Source of the DNA: Desulfobacterales bacterium | Lineage (GTDB): Bacteria; Desulfobacterota; Desulfobacteria; Desulfobacterales; Desulfobacteraceae | Assembly: GCA_022361135.1 (NCBI GenBank) | Contig: JAKSBM010000783.1 | Span: 1-7,080, forward strand | Direction of reading: 5' to 3' | DNA: 7,080 nucleotides | In this document: positions 1 to 5,910 of the stretch, piece by piece | Position numbering within the stretch: position 1 is the stretch's first letter | Layout of the letters: each line of letters starts with the position of its first letter | Translations under genes and position numbers: made by a program | The notes under the pieces: generated by a model | Databases searched by the model: none | What the model saw: only the letters and a program-made list of their open reading frames with translations | Told to the model about the DNA's origin: nothing

Positions 1-296
1 ATGGCCGTGGATGGGGTGTGATTTTGGGCTGCAAGATCCTTGTCGTAGATCACATAACGTTCCCCATCCAAAAGGATGATTTTTCCTCCGTCGATGCGTT
101 CCACCCAGGCGTTGAACCGATGGCCGTCCACCATCAGGTGGAGTTGGTGATTGGAGATGCGCCTCACCTCGATGTCATGGCGGGTCTCCCCATCGTGGAT
201 CCCCTTGAGGCTGGCGGAAAAGGACGGTCCCTGACCTTGGGTCTGGGACAGGGCTGCGGAAAGGAGTTTTTGATTGATTTCTAATCGGTATTCCAT
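1..296 (-). CDS. Biotin-carrier (BT/BCCP-type) subunit of acyl-CoA carboxylase, 3' end missing
   Basis: The first 98 residues are visible; the gene continues past the window edge. The start is ATG at 296-294, with AAGGAG nine bases upstream, 18 bases after the stop of the biotin carboxylase gene. After a helical start (MEYRLEINQKLLSAALSQTQ) the protein becomes beta-rich, with segments such as HDIEVRRIS, QLHLMVDGHRFNAWVERI and GKIILLDGERYVIYD. This pattern resembles the BT barrel that joins the biotin carboxylase and carrier domains in propionyl-/methylcrotonyl-CoA carboxylase alpha subunits. The biotinyl lysine (M-K-M motif) would lie downstream and is not visible. Position after the beta and biotin carboxylase genes fits a carrier that shuttles carboxybiotin between the two active sites. 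It is inferred as the carrier mainly from context and this beta pattern; a different small subunit is possible. Confidence 0.7.
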   Translation of the reverse strand, partial: MEYRLEINQKLLSAALSQTQGQGPSFSASLKGIHDGETRHDIEVRRISNHQLHLMVDGHRFNAWVERIDGGKIILLDGERYVIYDKDLAAQNHTPSTA

Positions 297-314
297 GGGG
301 CTGCTCTCCTTGAA

Positions 315-1793
315 TTAAAGACGCCAATTCCCCAGGGTGGTAAAGGGGCTGGGTTGGACGTTAATGGTTTCAACGGGGGCGGCGGCCGGTTCGATTTCGT
401 CGGCCAAAAAGGCCAATGCGGCTCGGTCGGTATGGCCCTGACGGGGGGCCCAGTCCCCAAAGTGGGCGGGGATGAAGTCCGTGGTAATATCCCCGGATTT
501 AAAGGGGGAGGAGTCCAGGACATCCACCAGAAAATCCATGGGGGTTCTAACCCCTAAGACCACGTAGTCTTTCAGGGCTTTGATCATTCGATCAATGGCC
601 GCATCCCGGGTGGCGGCCCGGACCACCAATTTGGATAGGATGGGATCGTATTCCACGGGGACAAGGCTGCCGGAATAGACCCCGCAATCGTTGCGGATGC
701 CCGGCCCCGTGGGTTCCTCCATGTGGACAATGGTCCCGGGGCTGGGGAAAAACGCCTTTTCCGGATCCTCGGCGTAGATGCGACATTCAATGGCATGGCC
801 CCGGGGAATTTGGTTCTCCTTTGGAATCTCCAGGGGCAGGCCCGCGGCAATGTGGATCTGCTCACGCACCAGGTCCACCCCGCAGGTCTCTTCGGTGATG
901 GGGTGTTCCACCTGGAGTCGGGTGTTCATCTCCAGGAAATAAAAATTATTTTGGGGGTCCAATAGGAATTCCACGGTGCCCGCATTGAGGTATTCGGCGG
1001 CCTGGGCTGCGGAGACGGCGGCCTGCCCCATCTTTTCCCGCAGTTCCGGGGTCAGGGCCGGAGAGGGGGTCTCCTCGATGATTTTCTGGTGGCGGCGCTG
1101 GATGGAGCATTCCCGTTCGTTGAGGTGGAGGGTGTTGCCCTGGCCGTCGGCCAGGATCTGGAATTCAATGTGTCTGGCCCGGGTGAAGAATTTTTCCACG
1201 TAGACCCGGCCGTTGCCGAATGCGTTCACCGCCTCCCGGGAGGCCGCCTCAAAGGCGGCGTCCAATTCTTCGGCCTTTTCCACCACCCGGATGCCCTTGC
1301 CTCCGCCCCCGGCCGTGGCCTTGATCATGACGGGGTATCCCATTTCTTTGGCGGCCCGGGCCACCTGGTCCAGGGTGAGGTCGTCCCCGTCCAGACCCGG
1401 CGTCACCGGGACCCCGGCCTTGGACATGATGCGCCGGGAGGTGATCTTATCCCCCATGTCCCGGATGGAGGGGGCGGTGGGGCCGATGAAAACCAGCCCG
1501 GCCTTGGTGCATTGGTCCACAAAATCGGCATTTTCGGAAAGGAATCCGTAGCCGGGATGGATGGCCTCTGCCCCGGTCTCCTTGGCGGCGGCCAGGATTT
1601 TCTCCATGTTCAAATAGCTTTGGGCGGGATCGGCTTCCCCCAGGCAGACGGCCTGGTCCGCCTCAAGGACGTGGAGGGCGGTCCGGTCCACCTGGGAATA
1701 GACGGCCACGGTCTGGATGCCCATGTCCCGGCAGGTCTGGATCACCCGGACGGCGATTTCCCCCCGGTTGGCAATGAGAATTTTTTTAAACAT
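315..1793 (-). CDS. Biotin carboxylase subunit of an acyl-CoA carboxylase (AccC/PccA/MccA-type)
   Basis: A 492-residue cytoplasmic enzyme that uses ATP and bicarbonate to carboxylate biotin on a carrier protein. It starts MFKKILIANRGEIAVRV, the usual biotin carboxylase N-terminus. The ATP-grasp glycine loop GGGGKG is at 162-167. ATP and active-site residues fall where E. coli AccC has them: K116, K158, K237, E275, E288, N290, R292 and R338, with the RLQVEHP motif at 292-298. No key residue is missing. It is about 45 residues longer than E. coli AccC; the tail (about 446-492) is Ala/Pro-rich and carries no biotin-attachment domain, so a separate carrier is required. The start is set by AAGGAGG four bases before the ATG. 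It lies 79 bases after the beta-subunit gene and 18 before the carrier gene, consistent with one transcript. Assignment to MCC-like rather than acetyl-CoA carboxylase rests on the beta-subunit partner, so no specific symbol is given. Confidence 0.95.
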   Translation of the reverse strand: MFKKILIANRGEIAVRVIQTCRDMGIQTVAVYSQVDRTALHVLEADQAVCLGEADPAQSYLNMEKILAAAKETGAEAIHPGYGFLSENADFVDQCTKAGLVFIGPTAPSIRDMGDKITSRRIMSKAGVPVTPGLDGDDLTLDQVARAAKEMGYPVMIKATAGGGGKGIRVVEKAEELDAAFEAASREAVNAFGNGRVYVEKFFTRARHIEFQILADGQGNTLHLNERECSIQRRHQKIIEETPSPALTPELREKMGQAAVSAAQAAEYLNAGTVEFLLDPQNNFYFLEMNTRLQVEHPITEETCGVDLVREQIHIAAGLPLEIPKENQIPRGHAIECRIYAEDPEKAFFPSPGTIVHMEEPTGPGIRNDCGVYSGSLVPVEYDPILSKLVVRAATRDAAIDRMIKALKDYVVLGVRTPMDFLVDVLDSSPFKSGDITTDFIPAHFGDWAPRQGHTDRAALAFLADEIEPAAAPVETINVQPSPFTTLGNWRL

Positions 1794-1814
1794 CCTTCCT
1801 CCTTATATTAAGGT

Positions 1815-1849
1815 CCCCGGCGAGGGGCCGGCCGGCCCGGATGCCCGGG
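1815..1849 (-). other. GC-rich palindromes between carboxylase beta and biotin carboxylase genes
   Basis: The 79-base gap holds a perfect 14-base palindrome, GGGCCGGCCGGCCC (1825-1838). Two short overlapping stem options are CCCC/GGGG (1815-1818 with 1824-1827) and CCGG/CCGG (1837-1840 with 1845-1848). They lie just upstream of the AAGGAGG ribosome site of the biotin carboxylase gene. No T-run follows on the minus strand, so a classical terminator is unlikely. An RNA fold that protects or processes the message, or tunes subunit ratio, is possible but unproven. Confidence 0.4.
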
Positions 1850-1872
1850 AACCTGCTGTGTTTGGGATGGAA

Positions 1873-3489
1873 TTACATGCGGAAGACCCCGTATCCGTAT
1901 TCGTCGTCCCGGATGGGGGCATTCATGGCCGCGGAAATGGCAATGCCCAGGACATCCCGGCTCTTGGCCGGATCAATGATCCCGTCGTCCCAGAGCTGGG
2001 AGGTGCTGTAATAGGGATTGCCCTCCTTGTGGGCATTGGCAATGACGGGTTTGCGGATGGCGTCGATTTCCTCCTGGGTCAGGGCCTCCTGGCCCATGCG
2101 GATGCGCTGGTCATTGGTGATGGTGGTGAGCACGTCGGCGGCCTGGGCCCCGCCCATGACCCCCACCTGGGCATTGGGCCACATCCACATGAACCGGGGG
2201 GAATAGGCCCGGCCGCACATGGCATAGGTGCCGGCCCCGAAGCTGGCCCCCACCACCATGGTGAACTTGGGCACCGAGGCCGTGGACACGGCATTGACCA
2301 TTTTGTGGCCGTCCTTGGTGATGCCGCCCTTTTCATAGGCCTTGCCCACGATGAACCCATTGATGTTCTGGAGGAAGACCAGGGGGATTTTCCGCTTGTC
2401 GCAGAGTTGAATGAATTGGGTGCCCTTTTGGGCGGAGTCGGAAAAGAGGATGCCGTTATTGCCCAGGATGCCCACGGGGTAGCCGTGGATATGGGCCCAG
2501 CCCGTGACCAGGGTGGGGCCGTACATTTCCTTGAATTCCAGGAAGCGGCTGCCGTCCACCATGCGGGCAATGACCTCCCGGCAGTCATAGGGTTTGGACA
2601 GGTCCGGGCTCACAATGCCGTAGAGTTCCGAGGGGTCGTAGAGGGGGGCTTCGGCGGGGCGTCGGCTGATGGGATGTTTTTCCGGATCCGGGAGATTGGC
2701 AACGATTTTTCGGATGATTTGGATGGCATGGCCGTCGTCCTCGGCAAAATAATCGGACACCCCGGATTCCGAGCAATGGACCATGGGGCCGCCCAGTTCG
2801 TCTGCGGTGACCTCGTCCCCGGTGGCGGCCTTGACCAGGGGCGGGCCCCCCAGGAAGATGGCCCCGTGGCCCTTGACGTGGACAATCTCGTCGCACATGG
2901 CCACCCCATAGGCCCCGCCGGCGGTGCAAAGTCCCATGACCCCGACGATCTGGGGGATGCCCATCTTGGACATCCGGGCCTGGTTGTAGAAGATGCGGCC
3001 CCCGTCGTCGATGTCCGGAAATATTTCCGATTGCAGGGGGAGGAAGGCACCCGAGGAGTCCATGAGGTTGATGTGGGGCAGCCGGTTTTCCATGGCAATG
3101 GTCTGGCAGCGCAGGGTCTTTTTCACGGCCATGGGGTACATGGCCCCGCCTTTGATGGTGGCGTCGTTGATGGTGATCATGCACTCCTTGCCCCCCACCA
3201 TGCCGATGCCGCAGACCAGGCCGGCCTTGTGAATCTTTCCATCGTAGAGGCCCTTGGCCGCCAGGGGGGCAATTTCCAGGAAGGGGGTGTTCCGGTCCAG
3301 GAGGAGTTCCAGCTTTTTGGCCGCCCGCATCTTGCCCGATTCCTTGTGCCGGGCCAATGCCTTGGGAGACCGTTGGTTCATGGCCGTATCCAGTTCCTGG
3401 TTCAGTTCTTCCACCAGGCCGGTCATCTGTTGAAAATTGTCCTGGTACTCCGTGGAATTCACATCAATCTTGGTGCGGATGGTGTCCAT
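1873..3489 (-). CDS. Acyl-CoA carboxylase carboxyltransferase (beta) subunit, methylcrotonyl-CoA carboxylase-like
   Basis: A 538-residue cytoplasmic carboxyltransferase that moves CO2 from carboxybiotin to an acyl-CoA. From memory, the sequence tracks methylcrotonyl-CoA carboxylase beta along its whole length: NDATIKGGAMYP (108-119), FLGGPPLVKAATG (212-224), ELYGIV (288-293), EFKEMYGPTLVTG (318-330), GNNGILFS (343-350), CGRAYSPRF (425-433), NPYYS (491-495), LWDDGIIDP (499-507) and the C-terminal GVFRM. Both crotonase-fold halves are present, with the glycine-rich oxyanion-hole loops CTAGGAYG (188-195) and GASFGAGTYAM (414-424). Length is normal for the family. The ATG at 3489 has only a weak ribosome site (GGGGG, seven bases upstream). 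It is the first gene of a minus-strand operon, with its promoter at 3603-3629. The substrate could be methylcrotonyl-CoA (leucine breakdown) or another enoyl-/acyl-CoA: several residues near the active-site loops differ from classical MCC, and no other leucine-pathway gene is visible. Confidence 0.93.
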   Translation of the reverse strand: MDTIRTKIDVNSTEYQDNFQQMTGLVEELNQELDTAMNQRSPKALARHKESGKMRAAKKLELLLDRNTPFLEIAPLAAKGLYDGKIHKAGLVCGIGMVGGKECMITINDATIKGGAMYPMAVKKTLRCQTIAMENRLPHINLMDSSGAFLPLQSEIFPDIDDGGRIFYNQARMSKMGIPQIVGVMGLCTAGGAYGVAMCDEIVHVKGHGAIFLGGPPLVKAATGDEVTADELGGPMVHCSESGVSDYFAEDDGHAIQIIRKIVANLPDPEKHPISRRPAEAPLYDPSELYGIVSPDLSKPYDCREVIARMVDGSRFLEFKEMYGPTLVTGWAHIHGYPVGILGNNGILFSDSAQKGTQFIQLCDKRKIPLVFLQNINGFIVGKAYEKGGITKDGHKMVNAVSTASVPKFTMVVGASFGAGTYAMCGRAYSPRFMWMWPNAQVGVMGGAQAADVLTTITNDQRIRMGQEALTQEEIDAIRKPVIANAHKEGNPYYSTSQLWDDGIIDPAKSRDVLGIAISAAMNAPIRDDEYGYGVFRM

Positions 3490-3596
3490 GTGCCGACCCC
3501 CATTACATCTTAAGAGATTTATTTTAAACGCTGGCTGAAAACACGATAAAACCTATTTTAAAATTTCATTGATACGAGGTGGAACTTTGAATTTGA
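3490..3596 (-). promoter_or_regulatory. AT-rich 5' leader of the carboxylase operon with short repeats
   Basis: This is the predicted untranslated leader between the inferred transcription start (about 3596) and the first ATG. It contains a perfect AT palindrome, ATTTTAAAAT (3555-3564), and the nine-base direct repeat TATTTTAAA at 3520-3528 and 3554-3562, 34 bases apart. These could form an operator downstream of the promoter, but AT-rich DNA yields such patterns easily. I recognise no riboswitch. Confidence 0.3.
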
Positions 3597-3602
3597 GAAA
3601 AA

Positions 3603-3629
3603 ATTATAGCATGGCTTTTTTAAAGTCAA
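3603..3629 (-). promoter_or_regulatory. Sigma70-type promoter with extended -10 for the carboxylase operon
   Basis: On the minus strand a perfect -10 box, TATAAT (3608-3603), is preceded by TGC (3611-3609), giving an extended -10 TGCTATAAT. A good -35 box, TTGACT (3629-3624), lies 15 bases upstream; TTTGAC (3630-3625) would give 16. The spacer is slightly short, which the extended -10 can compensate. Transcription should start near 3596, leaving a leader of about 107 bases before the beta-subunit ATG. Confidence 0.7.
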
Positions 3630-3792
3630 ATAAAAAAATGTCTAACTTTGGAAAAAAGGAGGAAACCCCTGGAAGGGGTATTGAACCATGTTTTTGAAGT
3701 CTCCATGGAATAATGACGCATTGCTCTACTTCCATATCCATGGTATGGAGGAATGATTGAAACTAGAAAAGTTAGGAATGTCCCGACAGTCT

Positions 3793-3797
3793 GGAGG
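3793..3797 (+). promoter_or_regulatory. Ribosome binding site that decides the thioesterase start
   Basis: GGAGG sits six bases before the ATG at 3804, an ideal spacing. The more upstream in-frame ATG (3753) also follows GGAGG (3747-3751), but with only one base between them, too close for normal initiation. The downstream start also matches where thioesterase family homology begins. Confidence 0.7.
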
Positions 3798-3803
3798 CCT
3801 GGC

Positions 3804-4265
3804 ATGGAAAATCGGTTTGCGTATCTTTTGCGGGTACGGTATGTGGAATGTGATGCCCAGCAGGTGGTTTTTTTCGGTCGGTATGCCGAGTATGCGGACA
3901 TTGCCGTCACCGAATTTTTAAGGCAGATCTGGGGAAATTATACCGATCTCACCGAACAGGGCATGGATAACCATGTGGTTCATCTCTCCGTTGATTATCG
4001 ATCTCCGGCACGGTTTGATGATGTGCTGGCCCTCCATGTGGGCTGCAGCCATGTGGGCAAAACCTCCTATACCCTGACGGTGGATGTCCGTAACCATATG
4101 TCGGATCAGCTCCTGGCCACCATTAAACTGGTCTATGTCATGATTTCCACGGGAACCCATGACAAGCTGTCCATCCCCCCGAACATGGGGGCGGCCCTGG
4201 AAAAAGGGGCCCCCGGCGTGGTAACGGATCATGCCGGTGCCGTTGTTTTTAACCCATCCCCATAA
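3804..4265 (+). CDS. Hotdog-fold acyl-CoA thioesterase (YbgC/4HBT family)
   Basis: A 153-residue protein of the 4-hydroxybenzoyl-CoA thioesterase type, which hydrolyses acyl-CoA to the free acid and CoA, typically as a cytoplasmic oligomer. The signature is at residues 10-31: RVRYVECDAQQVVFFGRYAEY, with the expected catalytic Asp at D17. The later strands, VHLSVDYRSPARFDDVLAL and YTLTVDVRN, fit the family's hotdog sheet. The HG pair common after the Asp loop in YbgC (YHGNY) reads FFGRY here, a change also seen in other family branches. Length is normal. An earlier ATG at 3753 would add 17 residues unlike the family. The gene diverges from the carboxylase operon, suggesting, but not proving, a role with the same CoA thioesters. 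No clear promoter was identified for it. Confidence 0.85.
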   Translation: MENRFAYLLRVRYVECDAQQVVFFGRYAEYADIAVTEFLRQIWGNYTDLTEQGMDNHVVHLSVDYRSPARFDDVLALHVGCSHVGKTSYTLTVDVRNHMSDQLLATIKLVYVMISTGTHDKLSIPPNMGAALEKGAPGVVTDHAGAVVFNPSP

Positions 4266-4316
4266 AATATTCGCAGGTTTTTCCTTTTCCATTCGTTATG
4301 CAAATATCAATAAGTC

Positions 4317-4341
4317 TCAGGGGACGCGTGGGCTCCCCTGA
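4317..4341 (+). other. Eight-base-pair inverted repeat upstream of the anti-sigma gene
   Basis: TCAGGGGA (4317-4324) and TCCCCTGA (4334-4341) are perfect inverted copies around a nine-base loop. The stem ends 29 bases before the anti-sigma ATG. No T-run follows in either useful direction, so it is a poor intrinsic terminator. It may be a leader hairpin or an operator for the sigma/efflux operon, or it may end the thioesterase transcript by another route. Confidence 0.45.
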
Positions 4342-4370
4342 TCAGTGCCCTAATTTATAAGGCGACTGCC

Positions 4371-4799
4371 ATGGAACACTTAAATGAAAAAACCCTGAAT
4401 GCATTGGCCGATGGCCGCTTGTTTGGCAAGGATGCCCAACAGGCAGAAGCCCATCTGGACGGCTGTTCTCATTGCAGGGAAGAACTGGAGGCATTGCGTC
4501 TCCTTATTTCCGGCATGGATGCTGTAATGGCAGAACCTCCGTCATCCTTTCAAACCCTTAAACTCAGACAGCGTATCATTGCTTCGGTCCACCGAGAACG
4601 GATTCCCGATCCCATTTGGAATCTGGGGCGGTCCTTTGTGTATTACGCCATTGTCGTTGGATTAATCCTGGGCCTTTGCATGGGGCGTATTTCATCGCCC
4701 TTGTTTCAGCCCCAGGACGTGGAGTTGGCCATGCTCTCCACCTGGGATTTTACCCTTGAGGGGCACGGTCTCCTGGATCCATACCTGGGAAGGAGGTAG
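4371..4799 (+). CDS. Zinc-finger membrane-bound anti-sigma factor
   Basis: A 142-residue protein with the zinc-binding anti-sigma (ZAS) motif H28-xxx-C32-xx-C35 (AHLDGCSHC) in its cytoplasmic N-terminus. One hydrophobic segment, about 88-105 (FVYYAIVVGLILGLC), crosses the inner membrane and leaves a short periplasmic tail of about 37 residues. The family binds and holds an ECF sigma factor at the membrane until a signal releases it; the partner is almost certainly the sigma encoded two genes downstream. The start ATG has AAGG (4359-4362) eight bases upstream. The stop lies three bases before the next gene, whose ribosome site is inside this gene's last codons. Function is inferred from motif, topology and neighbours. 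Confidence 0.88.
   Translation: MEHLNEKTLNALADGRLFGKDAQQAEAHLDGCSHCREELEALRLLISGMDAVMAEPPSSFQTLKLRQRIIASVHRERIPDPIWNLGRSFVYYAIVVGLILGLCMGRISSPLFQPQDVELAMLSTWDFTLEGHGLLDPYLGRR
4790..4796 (+). promoter_or_regulatory. Strong ribosome site embedded in the anti-sigma 3' end
   Basis: AAGGAGG lies within the last codons of the anti-sigma gene (which encode G-R-R), just before its TAG stop, and six bases before the next ATG at 4803. This favours translational coupling of anti-sigma and periplasmic sensor, keeping them in step. Confidence 0.75.
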
Positions 4800-4802
4800 C
4801 GG

Positions 4803-5285
4803 ATGAATTCCTTTGTGAAAAAGGGGCTGATTCTTTTTTCCATCTGCCTCAACCTGGCCTTTGTGGTGGTCACCGTTTTTACCTATTTTAAGGGGCCCCC
4901 CTTTAAACCCGGGATCGGTGAAGAGTATCCCCGGAAGGTTCGTAAAATGGTCCGCAGGATGGAATTGGTCCCTGGCCTGGAAAAGGAGGTCATGGATTTG
5001 TTGGATCGCCATCGAAATGAAATCGCCGACCTCCACCATCAGAACCGGGGGAAAATCCTTTTGATGCTGACCCTGATGCAGCAGGAGGAACCCATTCCTC
5101 CTGGGAAATTGGAGCCCCTGCTGGATGAGATGGCGGACTTGGGTCGGAAACGGGTGGAAATGGTCCTGGGCCACATGCTGGAGGTCCGGAAACTCCTTCC
5201 TCCCGATAAGCGGAAGGAATTGTTTAGTAAGGTCATTGATAAGGTAAATCGGACGCAATTTAAAAGACGCAAACACCCGCTGTAA
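4803..5285 (+). CDS. Membrane-anchored periplasmic metal-sensor-like protein (CnrX/ZraP/CpxP-type)
   Basis: A 160-residue protein with a basic start (K6, K7), one N-terminal hydrophobic helix (about 8-28) without a clear cleavage site, and a charged, all-helical remainder predicted to face the periplasm. The PPDKRKEL segment (133-140) recalls the LTPEQR turn of the CpxP/Spy/ZraP/heavy-metal-resistance group. Candidate metal ligands are H70, H78, H79, H124 and M125, spread on two helices in the way His and Met bind metal in CnrX; this is inference. Its place between an anti-sigma and a sigma gene matches cnrX in cnrYXH, where it senses metal and relieves the anti-sigma. Overall identity looks low, so a general envelope-stress chaperone is a serious alternative. 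Followed by a 39-base gap to the sigma gene. Confidence 0.7.
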   Translation: MNSFVKKGLILFSICLNLAFVVVTVFTYFKGPPFKPGIGEEYPRKVRKMVRRMELVPGLEKEVMDLLDRHRNEIADLHHQNRGKILLMLTLMQQEEPIPPGKLEPLLDEMADLGRKRVEMVLGHMLEVRKLLPPDKRKELFSKVIDKVNRTQFKRRKHPL

Positions 5286-5324
5286 TTCCACGGCAGGTAC
5301 TAAATTCGGGATTGTTCTTCGTTG

Positions 5325-5876
5325 ATGTTGTTTTGTGATAAATGGAAAACTGCTGATGATGCTGAGTTGGCTGTGGGCTCGGCCCGGGGGAAACACCGGG
5401 CCTTTGCCGAAGTGCTTCGTCGCTATCAGAAAGGTGTCTATGGGTTTGTCCATCGGTATGTGGGCCAGCCCCAATTGGCCGAGGACATCTGCCAGGAAAC
5501 CTTTCTGCGCCTTTATCGCGCCCTTCACCATGAACAGCGGGAGGACATCCGCATCCGGCCCTATCTTTTTTCCATTGCCCGGAATCTTTGCCATGACCAT
5601 TATAAGAAAAAGGCCCCGGAGTCCCGGGCAGAGCCCCCGGAAATTCCTGATTTACAAACCCCCCTGGCCCTTTTGAAAAAGCGGGAGGGGTTGGATGCTT
5701 TGTCCCAGGCCGTGGGCCGGCTTCCCGAAAATCAAAAATGTGCGGTGTTGCTGCGCCATACCCGGGAACTGTCCTATGCGGAGATTGCCCAGGTGATGAA
5801 CACTTCGGTGTCGGCGGTGGAATCCCTCCTGGTCAGGGCTCGGAAAAATTTGAAAACCATGCTACAACCATCTTAA
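5325..5876 (+). CDS. ECF-type RNA polymerase sigma factor (RpoE-like sigma-70 family)
   Basis: A 183-residue group 4 sigma factor that directs RNA polymerase to stress promoters. Region 2 spans about 25-95, with the core-binding motif EDICQETFLRLYRAL (53-67) and the -10 recognition segment RPYLFSIARNLCHDH (78-92). Region 4 spans about 124-178: LPENQKCAVLLRHTRELSYAEIAQ and a helix-turn-helix VSAVESLLVRARKNL for the -35. No region 3 or C-terminal extension is seen. The chosen ATG (5325) directly follows an in-frame TTG (5322), and neither has a good ribosome site, so translation may be weak beside the upstream genes. That would favour excess anti-sigma. The neighbours imply it is held by the 4371 anti-sigma protein and drives the efflux genes. 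Confidence 0.93.
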   Translation: MLFCDKWKTADDAELAVGSARGKHRAFAEVLRRYQKGVYGFVHRYVGQPQLAEDICQETFLRLYRALHHEQREDIRIRPYLFSIARNLCHDHYKKKAPESRAEPPEIPDLQTPLALLKKREGLDALSQAVGRLPENQKCAVLLRHTRELSYAEIAQVMNTSVSAVESLLVRARKNLKTMLQPS

Positions 5877-5910
5877 TACGACATAACCCAACAAAAGATT
5901 AGAAAATTCC

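Noticed and set aside
1089..1811. Plus-strand open frame opposite the biotin carboxylase gene
   Set aside because: It mirrors a conserved gene and shows low-complexity Gly/Asp/His composition without motifs.
1717..3513. Long plus-strand open frame (598 codons) opposite the carboxylase beta gene
   Set aside because: It is antisense to a full-length, well-conserved gene, rich in Gly/His/Asp from codon mirroring, and has no recognisable domain.
3753..3803. Seventeen-residue N-terminal extension of the thioesterase
   Set aside because: The ribosome site is one base from that ATG, the residues do not resemble the family, and ATG 3804 has ideal spacing.
4317..4341. Inverted repeat as a Rho-independent terminator
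   Set aside because: No T-run follows the stem on the plus strand; it is kept only as an unassigned hairpin.
4692..5600. Minus-strand open frame of 302 codons across the sensor and sigma genes
   Set aside because: Both plus-strand genes have clear domains and ribosome or operon context; the antisense product has none.
5874..5882. TAATACGAC, identical to the first nine bases of the T7 promoter consensus
   Set aside because: It overlaps the sigma stop codon, the remaining consensus bases do not match, and no phage genes are nearby.
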